This document shows, piece after piece, positions 1-6,981 of a stretch of DNA of 30,546 nt. The DNA is from a virus. The stretch's first letter is position 1; the number at the start of each line of letters is the position of its first letter. The stretch is from the IMG/VR virus record IMGVR_UViG_3300036832_001306, positions 1 through 30,546 of that record; one strand, 5' to 3'. Both the position numbers and the translations under genes were made by a program. The notes under the pieces were generated by a model that saw nothing but the letters and a program-made list of their open reading frames with translations, ran no database searches and had not been told where the DNA came from.

Positions 1-2
1 CG

Positions 3-620
3 AAGAGCGAAATCCTTCTGAAGCAGATCATCGGTCGGAGTCTGCGCACCGCGCCGCCAGGAACCGAACCTAAGCCATATGCGCTAATCCTCGATCACAG
101 CGACACCACTTCGCGGCTCGGCTTCGTTACCGACATCGAGCATGACCATCTGGATTCGACCGAGCGGCGGATCAACCACGCCGAGCGCAAGAAGCCGCTG
201 CCGAAGCTGTGCAGCAAGTGCGAAGCGCTGCTGAGCAAGAAAGCCGACAATTGCTGGAATTGCGGACACGCGTTCGCGAAGCTGTCGGCGATCCAGGAAG
301 CCGATGGCGACCTGGTCGAAGTCCAGCGTGGTACGATTCCAAAGTTCGCGAAAGGCGGCAAGCGCGAGTACAGCATGAGCGAGAAGGCGGAATGGTTCTC
401 GCAGATCAAGCGGCTTCGGGTCGATCGCAACAAGTCGGAAGGGTGGGCGGCACACACCTACAAGGCGAAGTTCGGGGTGTGGCCGAATGATCCTCGTGTT
501 CGCCATGTCGAGATCGCCGACTTCATCACCACCGAGGTCTATTCCTTCGTCAAGTTCCTCAACATCCAATACGCGAAGCGGATGGAAAAGCAGCGGGCCA
601 TGGGGGGCGGCCATGTCTGA
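3..620 (+). CDS. SF2 DNA helicase, C-terminal part (5' truncated by window)
   Basis: The frame is open from the window edge and ends at a TGA at 620; about 205 residues are visible. Near its start lies the helicase motif VI-like stretch QIIGRSLRTAP, followed by a LILDHSDTTSRLGFVTDI segment typical of the end of the second RecA-like domain in phage DEAD/DEAH helicases. Next comes a four-cysteine zinc ribbon, CSKC...CWNC (about residues 65-80), then a basic tail. ATP-dependent DNA unwinding during phage replication is the expected role. The ATPase motifs I-V would lie upstream of the window. The end overlaps the primase start by 8 bases, so the two are probably co-translated. SF2 assignment is fairly sure; the precise subfamily cannot be told from this fragment. 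Confidence 0.85.
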   Translation, partial: KSEILLKQIIGRSLRTAPPGTEPKPYALILDHSDTTSRLGFVTDIEHDHLDSTERRINHAERKKPLPKLCSKCEALLSKKADNCWNCGHAFAKLSAIQEADGDLVEVQRGTIPKFAKGGKREYSMSEKAEWFSQIKRLRVDRNKSEGWAAHTYKAKFGVWPNDPRVRHVEIADFITTEVYSFVKFLNIQYAKRMEKQRAMGGGHV

Positions 621-1533
621 GATCGGCGATCGTTGTGTCGGCCGCTGGCCGGACATCCTCATGCACATCGGGATCGAGTCGAGGTTCTTGCGCAATCGCC
701 ATGGGCCGTGCCCGATGTGCGGCGGCAAGGATCGTTTTCGCTTCGACAACAAGGAAGGCCGTGGGACGTTCTTCTGCAGCCAGTGTGGTGCAGGCGATGG
801 TCTCAATCTGGTTATGCTGGCGAAGCGCGTCGAGTTTCCCGATGCGGTGAAGCTGGTCGAGCCGCTGGTCGGCACGGCGCGCCGCACGGCGCCGAGAGCG
901 CCAGCGCGCACATCGGTTAACGAGCTGCGCCGGATGTGGCGCGACTCCTGGCCGGTGAAGGGCGACAACACAGCCGGCCGCTATCTGATGCGTCGCTGCA
1001 AGATCGATCGTTTCCCCAAGGCGCTTCGCCATATCGACACGCTGCGCTACTGGGGCGGTGACGACCCCTGTTACTTTCCCGGCATGCTCGCCTGTGTGAC
1101 GGCGCCCGACGGCAAGGGCACCCAGCTCTATCGGACCTATCTCGTCGATCCAGATCAGAAGGCGCCGGTCGAATGCCCGCGCCGCATGATGCCCGGCGAG
1201 GTCGCCCGCGGCTCGGCGGTGCGGCTTGCCGAGCTGGCCGGTTCGACGCTCGGGATCGCCGAGGGCATCGAGACCGCGCTCAGCGCTGGCGTGCTGCACC
1301 AGCTGCCGGTGTGGGCGGCGATCGGCACCAAGGGCATGGAAAACTGGTGGCCGCCCGCTGGGATCGAACGCGTCGTGATCTTTGCCGACCGCGACGAGAA
1401 TCACGCTGGCCAGGTTGCCGCTCACACGCTGGCGCACCGGCTAATCCTCAAGGGCATCGGGGCCACGGTAGAGGTGCCGCCGCTCGGCGACTGGAATGAC
1501 TATCATCAGTCCTTGCCCGCAAAGGTCGCGTGA
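613..1533 (+). CDS. DNA primase, zinc ribbon plus Toprim
   Basis: A 306-residue protein. Residues 31-58 form a zinc ribbon of the primase/helicase type (CPMC at 33-36, FCSQC with Cys55 and Cys58), with the DRFRF stretch typical of that family between them. The C-terminal half has a Toprim core: Glu217 in IAEGIETALSAG and the DxD pair Asp259/Asp261 in VVIFADRDE. These residues usually bind the catalytic metals. It would make RNA primers for phage replication. The ATG at 613 is chosen because the zinc ribbon follows at the usual distance and it overlaps the helicase stop (ATGTCTGA); an in-frame upstream ATG at 487 would add 42 residues antiparallel to nothing conserved. No helicase domain follows, so it is a stand-alone primase working with the adjacent helicase. 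Confidence 0.9.
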   Translation: MSEIGDRCVGRWPDILMHIGIESRFLRNRHGPCPMCGGKDRFRFDNKEGRGTFFCSQCGAGDGLNLVMLAKRVEFPDAVKLVEPLVGTARRTAPRAPARTSVNELRRMWRDSWPVKGDNTAGRYLMRRCKIDRFPKALRHIDTLRYWGGDDPCYFPGMLACVTAPDGKGTQLYRTYLVDPDQKAPVECPRRMMPGEVARGSAVRLAELAGSTLGIAEGIETALSAGVLHQLPVWAAIGTKGMENWWPPAGIERVVIFADRDENHAGQVAAHTLAHRLILKGIGATVEVPPLGDWNDYHQSLPAKVA

Positions 1534-1808
1534 TGACCGATCTTGAACGCATCGAGCGTATAACCATGCACGAGATCATGCTGGCGCTAAATAGATTCGA
1601 CAGTGCGCTGCGCAAGGCTGTCCGTAAAGACACCATGGCGGAAATGGCCGAGGAATGGGCGCCAGCCAAATTGAAGGCATGCGATCTCGCGTGGGTGGAA
1701 GCAAAGGCTGCGCGCGCTGAACTGGAAGCCATGATCGTAGAGTTGATCGTTATCAAACAAGCGTGGAAAGGCGAGAAAGACCCCACGCTCGAAGGATCGG
1801 ACGCATGA
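1533..1808 (+). CDS. Hypothetical small helical protein
   Basis: A 91-residue protein of unknown function. It starts at an ATG sharing one base with the primase stop (TGATG), so translation is probably coupled; a GTG one codon upstream is also possible. The sequence is charged and rich in Ala, Glu and Lys, predicting mostly alpha helix, with no cysteines arranged for metal binding and no signal peptide. It ends in an ATGA overlap with the next gene. Its place between primase and SSB suggests an accessory role in replication, but nothing in the sequence demonstrates it. Confidence 0.7.
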   Translation: MTDLERIERITMHEIMLALNRFDSALRKAVRKDTMAEMAEEWAPAKLKACDLAWVEAKAARAELEAMIVELIVIKQAWKGEKDPTLEGSDA

Positions 1809-2035
1809 AAAAGCCCAGACGCATCCAGCGTGTGTGGCCGCGCGAGGGTGTGCGGGAATGGCGCTGGTCGAACGACGAGAGGTCGTGGACGAATTGGCAA
1901 CAGATACCGCATGCGCAGTGTGGTTCGCTGCATGAGTGCTTGTCGGCGTGCTTCGTGCAGTCGCGCATGTGGTCGGAACAGTATGGCTGGGAGATCGGGC
2001 CCGTGAGTATCGATCGCGAGTGGATGGTGAAATGA
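1805..2035 (+). CDS. Hypothetical Trp-rich small protein
   Basis: A 76-residue protein starting at an ATG that overlaps the preceding stop (ATGA). It is unusually rich in tryptophan (eight or so, including RVWPREGVREWRW and RSWTNWQQ) and Arg, which suggests a compact nucleic-acid or protein-binding fold, but no known family was recognised. It stops in an overlap with a possible 26-residue ORF. Coupling to its neighbours on both sides supports it being a translated member of the replication operon. Confidence 0.65.
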   Translation: MKKPRRIQRVWPREGVREWRWSNDERSWTNWQQIPHAQCGSLHECLSACFVQSRMWSEQYGWEIGPVSIDREWMVK

Positions 2036-2112
2036 AGTACAGCATCGACGCCCAGAGAATGCACGTCTTCGAATGTGGGTATCGTCGATCAAACCCTTCA
2101 TCGATGGTTTAG
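2032..2112 (+). CDS. Possible 26-residue micro-ORF
   Basis: An ATG overlapping the preceding stop (ATGA) opens a 26-residue frame ending at TAG 2112, followed 17 bases later by the next gene. Only the coupling pattern, which nearly every gene here shows, supports it. There is no recognisable domain. It may be a translated leader that carries ribosomes to the TTG start at 2130, or simply chance. Confidence 0.35.
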   Translation: MKYSIDAQRMHVFECGYRRSNPSSMV

Positions 2113-2129
2113 TTGAGAGGATATGAATC

Positions 2130-2456
2130 TTGATCCGCAATTTCACCCGCGACGGCCGCGGCAAATATGCGGTAATCCTGATGCAGAAACTGCCGGATGA
2201 TCCCGGGCGCCGCGCCGATATCGATCATGCGCTGCGCCTACTTGAAGACAACGGCATGGTCGAGTGGGGCGAGCCTCATTCGGCTGGCGAGTTCTTCGTT
2301 CTCATGCTCAAGGATCGATTCTCTCAGGCTGCGCTTCGCGCCTATGCGTGCGCGGTGCTCGATGTCACCGATGCCGATGAAGCCTATGCCGATGATGTGC
2401 TCGATCTGGCGAATCGCGCCGGTCCGAATTCACCGTTTTGCAAGAAGCCCGACTGA
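2130..2456 (+). CDS. Conserved-type phage hypothetical protein
   Basis: A 108-residue protein beginning at TTG, with the ribosome binding site GAGAGG (2115-2120) about nine bases upstream; an ATG at 2123 is in another frame and stops early. The sequence has a short helical N-terminal half (an arrangement resembling a small winged helix) and ends with the motif RAGPNSPFCKKPD. From memory, small proteins ending in GP-SPFCKRPD occur in phages of alphaproteobacteria, but no function is known. It lies directly ahead of SSB in the replication operon. Confidence 0.7.
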   Translation: MIRNFTRDGRGKYAVILMQKLPDDPGRRADIDHALRLLEDNGMVEWGEPHSAGEFFVLMLKDRFSQAALRAYACAVLDVTDADEAYADDVLDLANRAGPNSPFCKKPD

Positions 2457-2490
2457 CAATTTCTTTGTCCGCGTTGAAAGGCACACCCAA

Positions 2491-3063
2491 ATGTCATCCC
2501 TGAACCGCGTTTGTCTGATTGGCAATCTAGGTGCTGATCCCGAGGTGAGGCACACACAATCCGGTGGCATGATTGTCAATATGCGCATAGCGACCAGCGA
2601 GAAGTGGAACGATAAGCAGAGTGGTGAGAAGCGCGAGAGGACCGAGTGGCATACGATCGCCATCTTCAGTGAAGGCTTGGGCAAGGTGGCCGAGCGCTAC
2701 TTGCGCAAAGGGTCCAAGGTCTATGTCGAGGGAAAATTGGCCACCGAGAAGTGGCAGGATAAAAACGGCAACGATCGTTACACCACCAAGGTCGTGATGG
2801 ACGCCTACCACGGCAAGCTGGTGATGCTCGGCGAGGGCAAGGGCGGCGGCCGTGAGGGTGACTATGGTCACGACGACGAGCGGCCGGCGAAGCAGGTCGA
2901 TCGCGGTGGTAACGGCGCCAGCACCAATGGCAGCGGCAATGGCTACGGCGATCACCGCGGCAGCGGTGGTGGTGAAAGGCGGTCGTTGGCCGATGAACTC
3001 GATGATTCCATACCTTTTGCTTACCCATTGGAATTCCAGCGTGTGAGAATCCAAGATGCCTAA
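2491..3063 (+). CDS. ssb: Single-stranded DNA-binding protein
   Basis: A 190-residue SSB. Residues 1-110 form the OB fold, recognised from LNRVCLIGNLGADPEVR at the N-terminus, TEWHTIAIF and the VYVEGKLATEKWQDKNG strand pair. A Gly/Asn-rich flexible linker follows (about 115-165). The acidic tip expected at the very C-terminus of SSB, here DDSIPF, is present but followed by 14 further residues, so it is not terminal. The protein coats single-stranded DNA in the phage replication fork and normally recruits partners through that tip. The ATG at 2491 follows a GAAAGG site and gives the standard N-terminus. The last bases overlap the next gene by 8. Confidence 0.95.
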   Translation: MSSLNRVCLIGNLGADPEVRHTQSGGMIVNMRIATSEKWNDKQSGEKRERTEWHTIAIFSEGLGKVAERYLRKGSKVYVEGKLATEKWQDKNGNDRYTTKVVMDAYHGKLVMLGEGKGGGREGDYGHDDERPAKQVDRGGNGASTNGSGNGYGDHRGSGGGERRSLADELDDSIPFAYPLEFQRVRIQDA

Positions 3064-3241
3064 ATACCAGGAACGCATTGTGACGTCGTCGCTCGATCCC
3101 GCCAAGGTCGAAGAGTGGCTCACCAAGTGGCGCATTACCGAGCGCATGAACATGGCCAAGCGCGCCAAGCAGATCGATGACGGGTTGCGTCATCTGACGC
3201 CGTCGATGGAAGAGGACATGCTTGCGAAAGGCGATCTATGA
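3056..3241 (+). CDS. Hypothetical small protein
   Basis: A 61-residue protein starting inside the last codons of SSB and ending in an ATGA overlap with the next gene. It is charged and predicted helical (EEWLTKWRITERMNMAKRAK). No family was recognised. Overlap on both sides argues that it is a translated operon member. The start fixes the SSB C-terminal extension: those SSB codons also hold the initiation region of this gene. Confidence 0.65.
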   Translation: MPKYQERIVTSSLDPAKVEEWLTKWRITERMNMAKRAKQIDDGLRHLTPSMEEDMLAKGDL

Positions 3242-3450
3242 GCGACGACGTGCGTGCTGGCCAGGTTTGGCGTCGAAGCAAGGATGGCAAGGAGTTCTTC
3301 GTGGTCGGCGTGTTCGAATTGGTCGGCGATGTCGGTGGTGTGAAGAGCGGCACCATGATGGTCGGGTTTCGTGTGCACATGTCGTCCAAGAAGTTCTGGG
3401 TCTCGACGCTGGAATCCTTCAGCGCTGTAATGACGGAAAGGGTGAAGTGA
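3238..3450 (+). CDS. Hypothetical small beta-rich protein
   Basis: A 70-residue protein with an ATGA-coupled start. The N-terminal segment VRAGQVWRRSKDGKEFFVVG resembles the beta-barrel start seen in small phage proteins that begin with a 'GqvWr...' motif, followed by more alternating hydrophobic residues, suggesting an SH3-like or OB-like barrel. Function unknown. It shares one base with the following gene (TGATG). Confidence 0.65.
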   Translation: MSDDVRAGQVWRRSKDGKEFFVVGVFELVGDVGGVKSGTMMVGFRVHMSSKKFWVSTLESFSAVMTERVK

Positions 3451-3998
3451 TGGCGCGGCTGCTTGCATCATCGGTGGCTGGTCAGATCATTGATCCTGAT
3501 TGGTCACCGCTTGATACCGCCGAGGCGCCCGAATACGTGCCGGTCGCGTGGCATGGCTGGCACGTCGGCGTGCGGCTGGTCGAAGCGTTTCGCATCTTGG
3601 CGCGCATGCCGCAGCAAGCGCCGAGCGGCCACAAAACGATCTGGCCGCTGTACCAGTACGATGTCCGGGAATACTACGCGGCGCTGGTCGGCGCCTCGGG
3701 TGAGATCGCCGAAGATTTACAGGCGGGCCGCAATCGCGTGCGGCTGCAGGCTGGCGCGGCCGACATACAGCGCATGGAAACCGCGCTCGCGTGGCCCGCG
3801 CACTTTCTCGGTATGGACCGCTTATTGTGCGTCGTCGTCAACGAGGTTGCGTTTTTCCGTGCGCGCGGGCTTGATCTCGACCGAATCGCCCGTAAAACGA
3901 AGCCGCGGTGCTCGACCAATCTGTTACGGCACCGCAATCAGCATGGGCTAGACTTGATCGCCGAGGGGCTTCGGCGAGAGCAGGTGCCGGTGTTCTGA
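3450..3998 (+). CDS. DUF6362-like phage protein with probable HTH
   Basis: A 182-residue protein whose ATG shares one base with the previous stop. Features resembling DUF6362 phage proteins can be seen: VRLVEAFRILARMPQ near residues 40-55, then KTIWPLYQYDVREYYAAL, a DIQRMETALAWPAHFLGMD segment, and a C-terminal helical region ending in a likely helix-turn-helix (DLDRIARKTKPRCSTNLLRH). In that family the C-terminal part looks like a DNA-binding HTH, and a packaging or regulatory role has been proposed on context. The family match is from memory and only moderately sure. Confidence 0.65.
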   Translation: MARLLASSVAGQIIDPDWSPLDTAEAPEYVPVAWHGWHVGVRLVEAFRILARMPQQAPSGHKTIWPLYQYDVREYYAALVGASGEIAEDLQAGRNRVRLQAGAADIQRMETALAWPAHFLGMDRLLCVVVNEVAFFRARGLDLDRIARKTKPRCSTNLLRHRNQHGLDLIAEGLRREQVPVF

Positions 3999-4033
3999 AA
4001 CAACAAACATGCGTGTAGCACGCGGGGCAGTTG

Positions 4034-4285
4034 ATGTCGGCGAGGGGGCTGTCACCGAAGGCGTGGAATGGCAATAAGGCAGACTTCAATCTGAAGTATA
4101 AGCAGCGGCGGAAGGCGGCCGCTGCCGCCGGTCGGCCATTTCCTAATTACAAAACGGCATGCAATCAGTTGGACCTTGCGGTGCGGATCGCCAATGAACA
4201 AGGCGAGGTCACGGGCATTAACGAATTCTGGGACTTTGTTTTCAGGCCGCCTGAAAAGGTTCCAAAGAAGGTGAAAAATGGTTGA
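4034..4285 (+). CDS. Hypothetical small protein
   Basis: An 83-residue protein. ATG at 4034 is preceded by CGGGGC at about eight bases; a TTG one codon upstream is also possible. It is basic in the first half (KYKQRRKAAAAAGR) and ends in a Lys-rich tail. No domain recognised. It is separated from the previous gene by 35 bases, which contain no clear promoter or terminator, so it probably belongs to the same transcript. Confidence 0.55.
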   Translation: MSARGLSPKAWNGNKADFNLKYKQRRKAAAAAGRPFPNYKTACNQLDLAVRIANEQGEVTGINEFWDFVFRPPEKVPKKVKNG

Positions 4286-4288
4286 CGG

Positions 4289-4681
4289 ATGAATTTGCCT
4301 GTGGTTTCGTGCGCGCACGTGCCCGCGCCGGGGCGTATCTTGCCCAGCGCACACCTTCCTGACAATCCTGACACGTTGCGCCGCATTTATTGCGTGGTGC
4401 CTGGCTGCGGGTGTACCCGCGAGGCGCCAGCCGGACTGGACGTTTCCGAGTACATCTGCCGCGGGCATTGGCGGCTGATCCCACGGCGGCGGCGGCGCGC
4501 TTGGGGGAGGCTCGTAGGGCATTGGCGGCGGTTTGGGCCTGTCAGGGTGCCCGAGGACGGCAAAAACGCGCCAGCGGGCTTCCGGCGGGCGTGGCAGGCT
4601 ATCCGGCGGGCCGCGATTGAGGCGGCAGCGGCGGATGTTTCCACTCGCCAAACCGGCGCACCAGCCGCCGCACAACCTTGA
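4289..4681 (+). CDS. Putative zinc-binding phage protein
   Basis: A 130-residue Arg-rich protein. A metal site of the form C-x4-C-x-C (CVVPGCGC, about residues 35-42) followed by CRGHW is visible; many phages carry small proteins with a C...C...C-x2-HW site next to replication genes, of unknown function. The C-terminal 27 codons overlap the end of the convergent minus-strand gene at 4599 by 83 bases, an unusually long tail-to-tail overlap, so one of the two ends could be misread. The cysteine pattern makes the N-terminal two-thirds credible. Confidence 0.6.
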   Translation: MNLPVVSCAHVPAPGRILPSAHLPDNPDTLRRIYCVVPGCGCTREAPAGLDVSEYICRGHWRLIPRRRRRAWGRLVGHWRRFGPVRVPEDGKNAPAGFRRAWQAIRRAAIEAAAADVSTRQTGAPAAAQP

Positions 4682-5297
4682 TGCGGCGGTTGCGGTGGGT
4701 GGCGTCGGGGCCCGTCCGCCAGCCGGTGTTATCCGGCACGTCGTACCAGACCTGGCCGAAGATGTAGTTGTAGCCGGGGTTGTCTTCGTCCTCGTGCATC
4801 AGGAATGTGGCGGCCAAGTTTTGCAGGCCTTGTCGTTCCCCGAGTTCTGGTGGAATGGTGACCGGCGCCTCGGGGTCAACCTTCACTGCAATCATCGGCG
4901 AGAGGTTGCCGCGCCAGGCGGGTCGGTCGACGCACTGGTAGAGTGTCGTGTCGATCAGCCAGTCCTGGGCGATGACCACCATGTGCCCCGACCAGAGTCC
5001 TGGCGGTGCCGGTCTTGGATCGAGCGGCTTGCCGATCCCGAGCGAGTGCAGCGGGGTGTCGCCTTCCAAGGCGCGGATCGCTGTCGCCACTGGGCGCACA
5101 TGCGCCTCGATGCCGATGGCTTCGAGAAAGTCGCGGACCGCCAGCGAGGCGAGGACGCATGATCGCTTGCTGATGCCGTGGACGAGCCGCACGTTGCGGT
5201 CGAATTCGGGGTGCAGGTGCTCGCTGATCACCGCGAGCGCCTTCAGGAGTTTTAGCGGTGGGATGCCACTGTATATCTGGAGATCGCCGAGGATCAT
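4599..5297 (-). CDS. Putative Cys-His-Asp protein (transglutaminase/NlpC-like fold)
   Basis: A 232-residue protein, last gene of the leftward operon. The start at 5297 is preferred because it forms an ATGA overlap with the gene upstream; a GTG at 5306 would add three residues. A helical segment with Cys47 (SKRSCVLASLAVRDFL), then His105 (SGHMVVIA) and Asp116 (DWLIDTTL) in that order and context resembles the catalytic triad of the transglutaminase/NlpC-type cysteine-peptidase fold. This is an inference from spacing; no named family was recognised. It could be a peptidase or a non-catalytic relative. The Arg-rich C-terminus overlaps the plus-strand gene 4289-4681. Confidence 0.65.
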   Translation of the reverse strand: MILGDLQIYSGIPPLKLLKALAVISEHLHPEFDRNVRLVHGISKRSCVLASLAVRDFLEAIGIEAHVRPVATAIRALEGDTPLHSLGIGKPLDPRPAPPGLWSGHMVVIAQDWLIDTTLYQCVDRPAWRGNLSPMIAVKVDPEAPVTIPPELGERQGLQNLAATFLMHEDEDNPGYNYIFGQVWYDVPDNTGWRTGPDATHRNRRIKVVRRLVRRFGEWKHPPLPPQSRPAG

Positions 5298-5497
5298 GCC
5301 CACCACCGTTTGAGGCAGTCGTCACAGAATCGGGCAGAGCCGCCGTCCTCTCGCCACAGGATCAGAGGCACGCAATTCCGGTCGATTCCGGCGCTGCAAT
5401 AGGCGCACAGCACGCTGGGCGGGGACTCGGGTGTACCCCATGTGACGTGATCCCAGTCGAAGCCTGGGCGTGGTTGCAGCGTGCCTTTTGTTTTCAT
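5294..5497 (-). CDS. Small four-cysteine zinc-ribbon protein
   Basis: A 67-residue protein with CAYC near the middle and FCDDC near the C-terminus, the typical spacing of a treble-clef or zinc ribbon. Tryptophans cluster at both ends. No enzymatic domain is present, so a nucleic-acid or protein-binding adaptor is likely. It is coupled to the downstream gene by an ATGA overlap and lies six bases downstream of the gene before it, within the leftward operon. Confidence 0.7.
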   Translation of the reverse strand: MKTKGTLQPRPGFDWDHVTWGTPESPPSVLCAYCSAGIDRNCVPLILWREDGGSARFCDDCLKRWWA

Positions 5498-5503
5498 GGT
5501 GCC

Positions 5504-5716
5504 TCACAACTTATCGATCGTTGATTGCAGATCGGTGTGGATGTCGGCCAGCATTGTACCGGCACGGTCGAGTGCGCCACGCACGTTGGTGATCAGTTCG
5601 CGTATCGTGGCGTCGCGGCCATGGTCCTGCAAATCGCCGAGCAGGCTGTCGAGCACGGAGATTGCGGCATAGGCCTCGGCGAGTACGAAGGCCAAGCGGT
5701 CGGTGCATTTGGTCAT
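5504..5716 (-). CDS. Hypothetical small helical protein
   Basis: A 70-residue, almost entirely helical protein (LAFVLAEAYAAISVLDSLLGD and later heptad-like segments), perhaps a coiled-coil. ATG at 5716 has GGGAG about seven bases upstream; an in-frame ATG at 5722 overlaps the preceding stop (ATGA) and would add two residues. No known family. Confidence 0.65.
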   Translation of the reverse strand: MTKCTDRLAFVLAEAYAAISVLDSLLGDLQDHGRDATIRELITNVRGALDRAGTMLADIHTDLQSTIDKL

Positions 5717-5718
5717 GG

Positions 5719-6081
5719 TCATCTCCCGTTGTGCCATTCGAACGGTGGTGGGAATCCGGTTTGGCCGATGCATGGCCACTTGGCCTTGAGCGCGAGCACG
5801 ATCATTCGGACCGGCGTCTCGTTGCGGGCGATGCGCAGCGCGTAGTCGATGGCGAAGTCGGCGATCTCGGGTGGCTGCACCTGGGGCGGGATGCAGAATT
5901 GCTGGGCCGCGATGTAGGCGTCGACGACGCCAGCGATGAATGCGACGCAGGCGATGTGCCGCTCGCGGTTCTTTGCCGTGCAGTTGTTCAAGAATTCAGG
6001 GCCCGCGATGTAGTTTCGGATCGGCTGGGCGGCCGCGGGTGTGATGGCGAGCGCTGCTGCCAGGATGAGGGTGCGGATCAT
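5719..6081 (-). CDS. Rap1a/Tai-like secreted protein
   Basis: A 120-residue protein with a clear signal peptide (MIRTLILAAALAITPAAAQ), so it is exported to the periplasm. The mature part follows the layout of the Rap1a/Tai immunity family: an early Cys (NNCTAKN), then IACVAFIAGVVDAYIA, QQFCIPP, a helical stretch ending ALKAKWPC. The Cys positions and the C..(F/Y)..G..D core match that family. Members include immunity proteins of type VI secreted amidases, but many Rap1a-like proteins in phages and proteobacteria have unknown roles. Start and stop overlap both neighbours by ATGA. Confidence 0.7.
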   Translation of the reverse strand: MIRTLILAAALAITPAAAQPIRNYIAGPEFLNNCTAKNRERHIACVAFIAGVVDAYIAAQQFCIPPQVQPPEIADFAIDYALRIARNETPVRMIVLALKAKWPCIGQTGFPPPFEWHNGR

Positions 6082-6314
6082 TTACTACCTTCGACTTCGT
6101 GTTCTGCTGCGTCGAACGCAATTGATGCAGCAGCCACGGCTTTGATTGCTGCGTGCCAGTCTTCGAAGACGATCGCGTTCCCGTCAGCTATGGCCAACTC
6201 CAAGTTTTGATCTTGGAGTTGTAGTAGGCGGTGTGTGTCCACCAAATCTTGCACTGCGTGGGCGAGCTTGTTGTTTGCGTCGACGTATCGTTTCATTGTT
6301 TCTCGGTCGGTCAT
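6078..6314 (-). CDS. Hypothetical helical protein
   Basis: A 78-residue protein predicted to be helical, with hydrophobic heptads (NNKLAHAVQDLVDTHRLLQLQ) followed by an Ala-rich second half. It begins at ATG 6314, which overlaps the upstream stop (ATGA), and ends overlapping the Rap1a-like gene the same way. No family recognised. Confidence 0.65.
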   Translation of the reverse strand: MTDRETMKRYVDANNKLAHAVQDLVDTHRLLQLQDQNLELAIADGNAIVFEDWHAAIKAVAAASIAFDAAEHEVEGSK

Positions 6315-6727
6315 TCGTTTTCTCCGGGCCCTTGCTTGGCGTCGACATGCTCCTGGTGCAGGCGCTGGCCACAGTTGTCGTCGCGGCAGTACAGATGGCC
6401 GCCGCCGAGCCATAAGGCGCGCTCGCCGGTTTCGATGGCGCGACCACATTCGTGGCAGTCGGATGGATAACGGGTTTCGATCCAGCGGAAGTCGCGGATC
6501 GACTTGCCGAGATCGGCGAGCGTGTTGTCGAGCGCCTCGTTGAACCATGTGCGCATCTGTTCGCCGTCACCGCTGCCGAGTAGTGTTGGGGCGAGCAGCG
6601 CGGCGAGCACATAGACCACCTCGTAGATTCTCTTGCGGTCGCGCTTGTCGGATTCGATATACGCTTTGATGATGGCGGCTAGGCTTTCCATCAGGTGGCC
6701 GGTTCGTACCGTATGAAGTTCGTTCAT
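6311..6727 (-). CDS. Hypothetical protein with C-terminal zinc finger
   Basis: A 138-residue protein. The first 80 residues are helical and include a hydrophobic stretch (IYEVVYVLAALLAPTLLG), perhaps a helical core rather than a membrane segment. The last third holds CHEC near residue 90 and YCRDDNC near 115, a four-cysteine site, with a trailing His pair (LHQEH). Zinc-binding and interaction roles are plausible but unproven. It overlaps both neighbours by ATGA in the leftward operon. Confidence 0.7.
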   Translation of the reverse strand: MNELHTVRTGHLMESLAAIIKAYIESDKRDRKRIYEVVYVLAALLAPTLLGSGDGEQMRTWFNEALDNTLADLGKSIRDFRWIETRYPSDCHECGRAIETGERALWLGGGHLYCRDDNCGQRLHQEHVDAKQGPGENE

Positions 6728-6981
6728 TGTGCTTCTTCCTCTCCCGTGATCTGGCGCACCTCCTCTGGCGTCAGCTTGAAGTGACGCATGAGTTCGAGCG
6801 TCATCACCACGGCGACTGGCAGGTGGCGTGTGCCGCGCAACCAGCGTCGGACGAGATCGTCGTCAATGCCGAAAAATTTGGCGATCTGGCGTGACGACAT
6901 GCCGAGGTCCTCGGCGAGTGCCATGAATTCGTTGGCTGTGATGCTGCTGAATTCGGTGTTGATTGTTGGTCGGTCTCTCAT
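6724..6981 (-). CDS. HTH transcriptional regulator, Cro/XRE-like
   Basis: An 85-residue protein. Residues about 15-65 form a helix-turn-helix: FMALAEDLGMSSRQIAKFFG then DDDLVRRWLRGTRHLP, the pattern of Cro/C1-type or MerR-less XRE repressors that read DNA with the second helix. ATG 6981 overlaps the preceding stop (ATGA). Being internal to the leftward operon it could autoregulate that operon or the divergent early genes; its operator cannot be picked from sequence alone. Confidence 0.75.
   Translation of the reverse strand: MRDRPTINTEFSSITANEFMALAEDLGMSSRQIAKFFGIDDDLVRRWLRGTRHLPVAVVMTLELMRHFKLTPEEVRQITGEEEAQ

Noticed and set aside
84-971. Long minus-strand frame over the helicase and primase
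   Set aside because: It crosses two well-supported plus-strand genes, has no recognisable domain and is Arg/Leu/Pro-rich, as expected of a GC-rich shadow frame.
559-1437. 292-residue minus-strand frame opposite the primase
   Set aside because: Antisense of clear zinc-ribbon and Toprim motifs; no motifs of its own.
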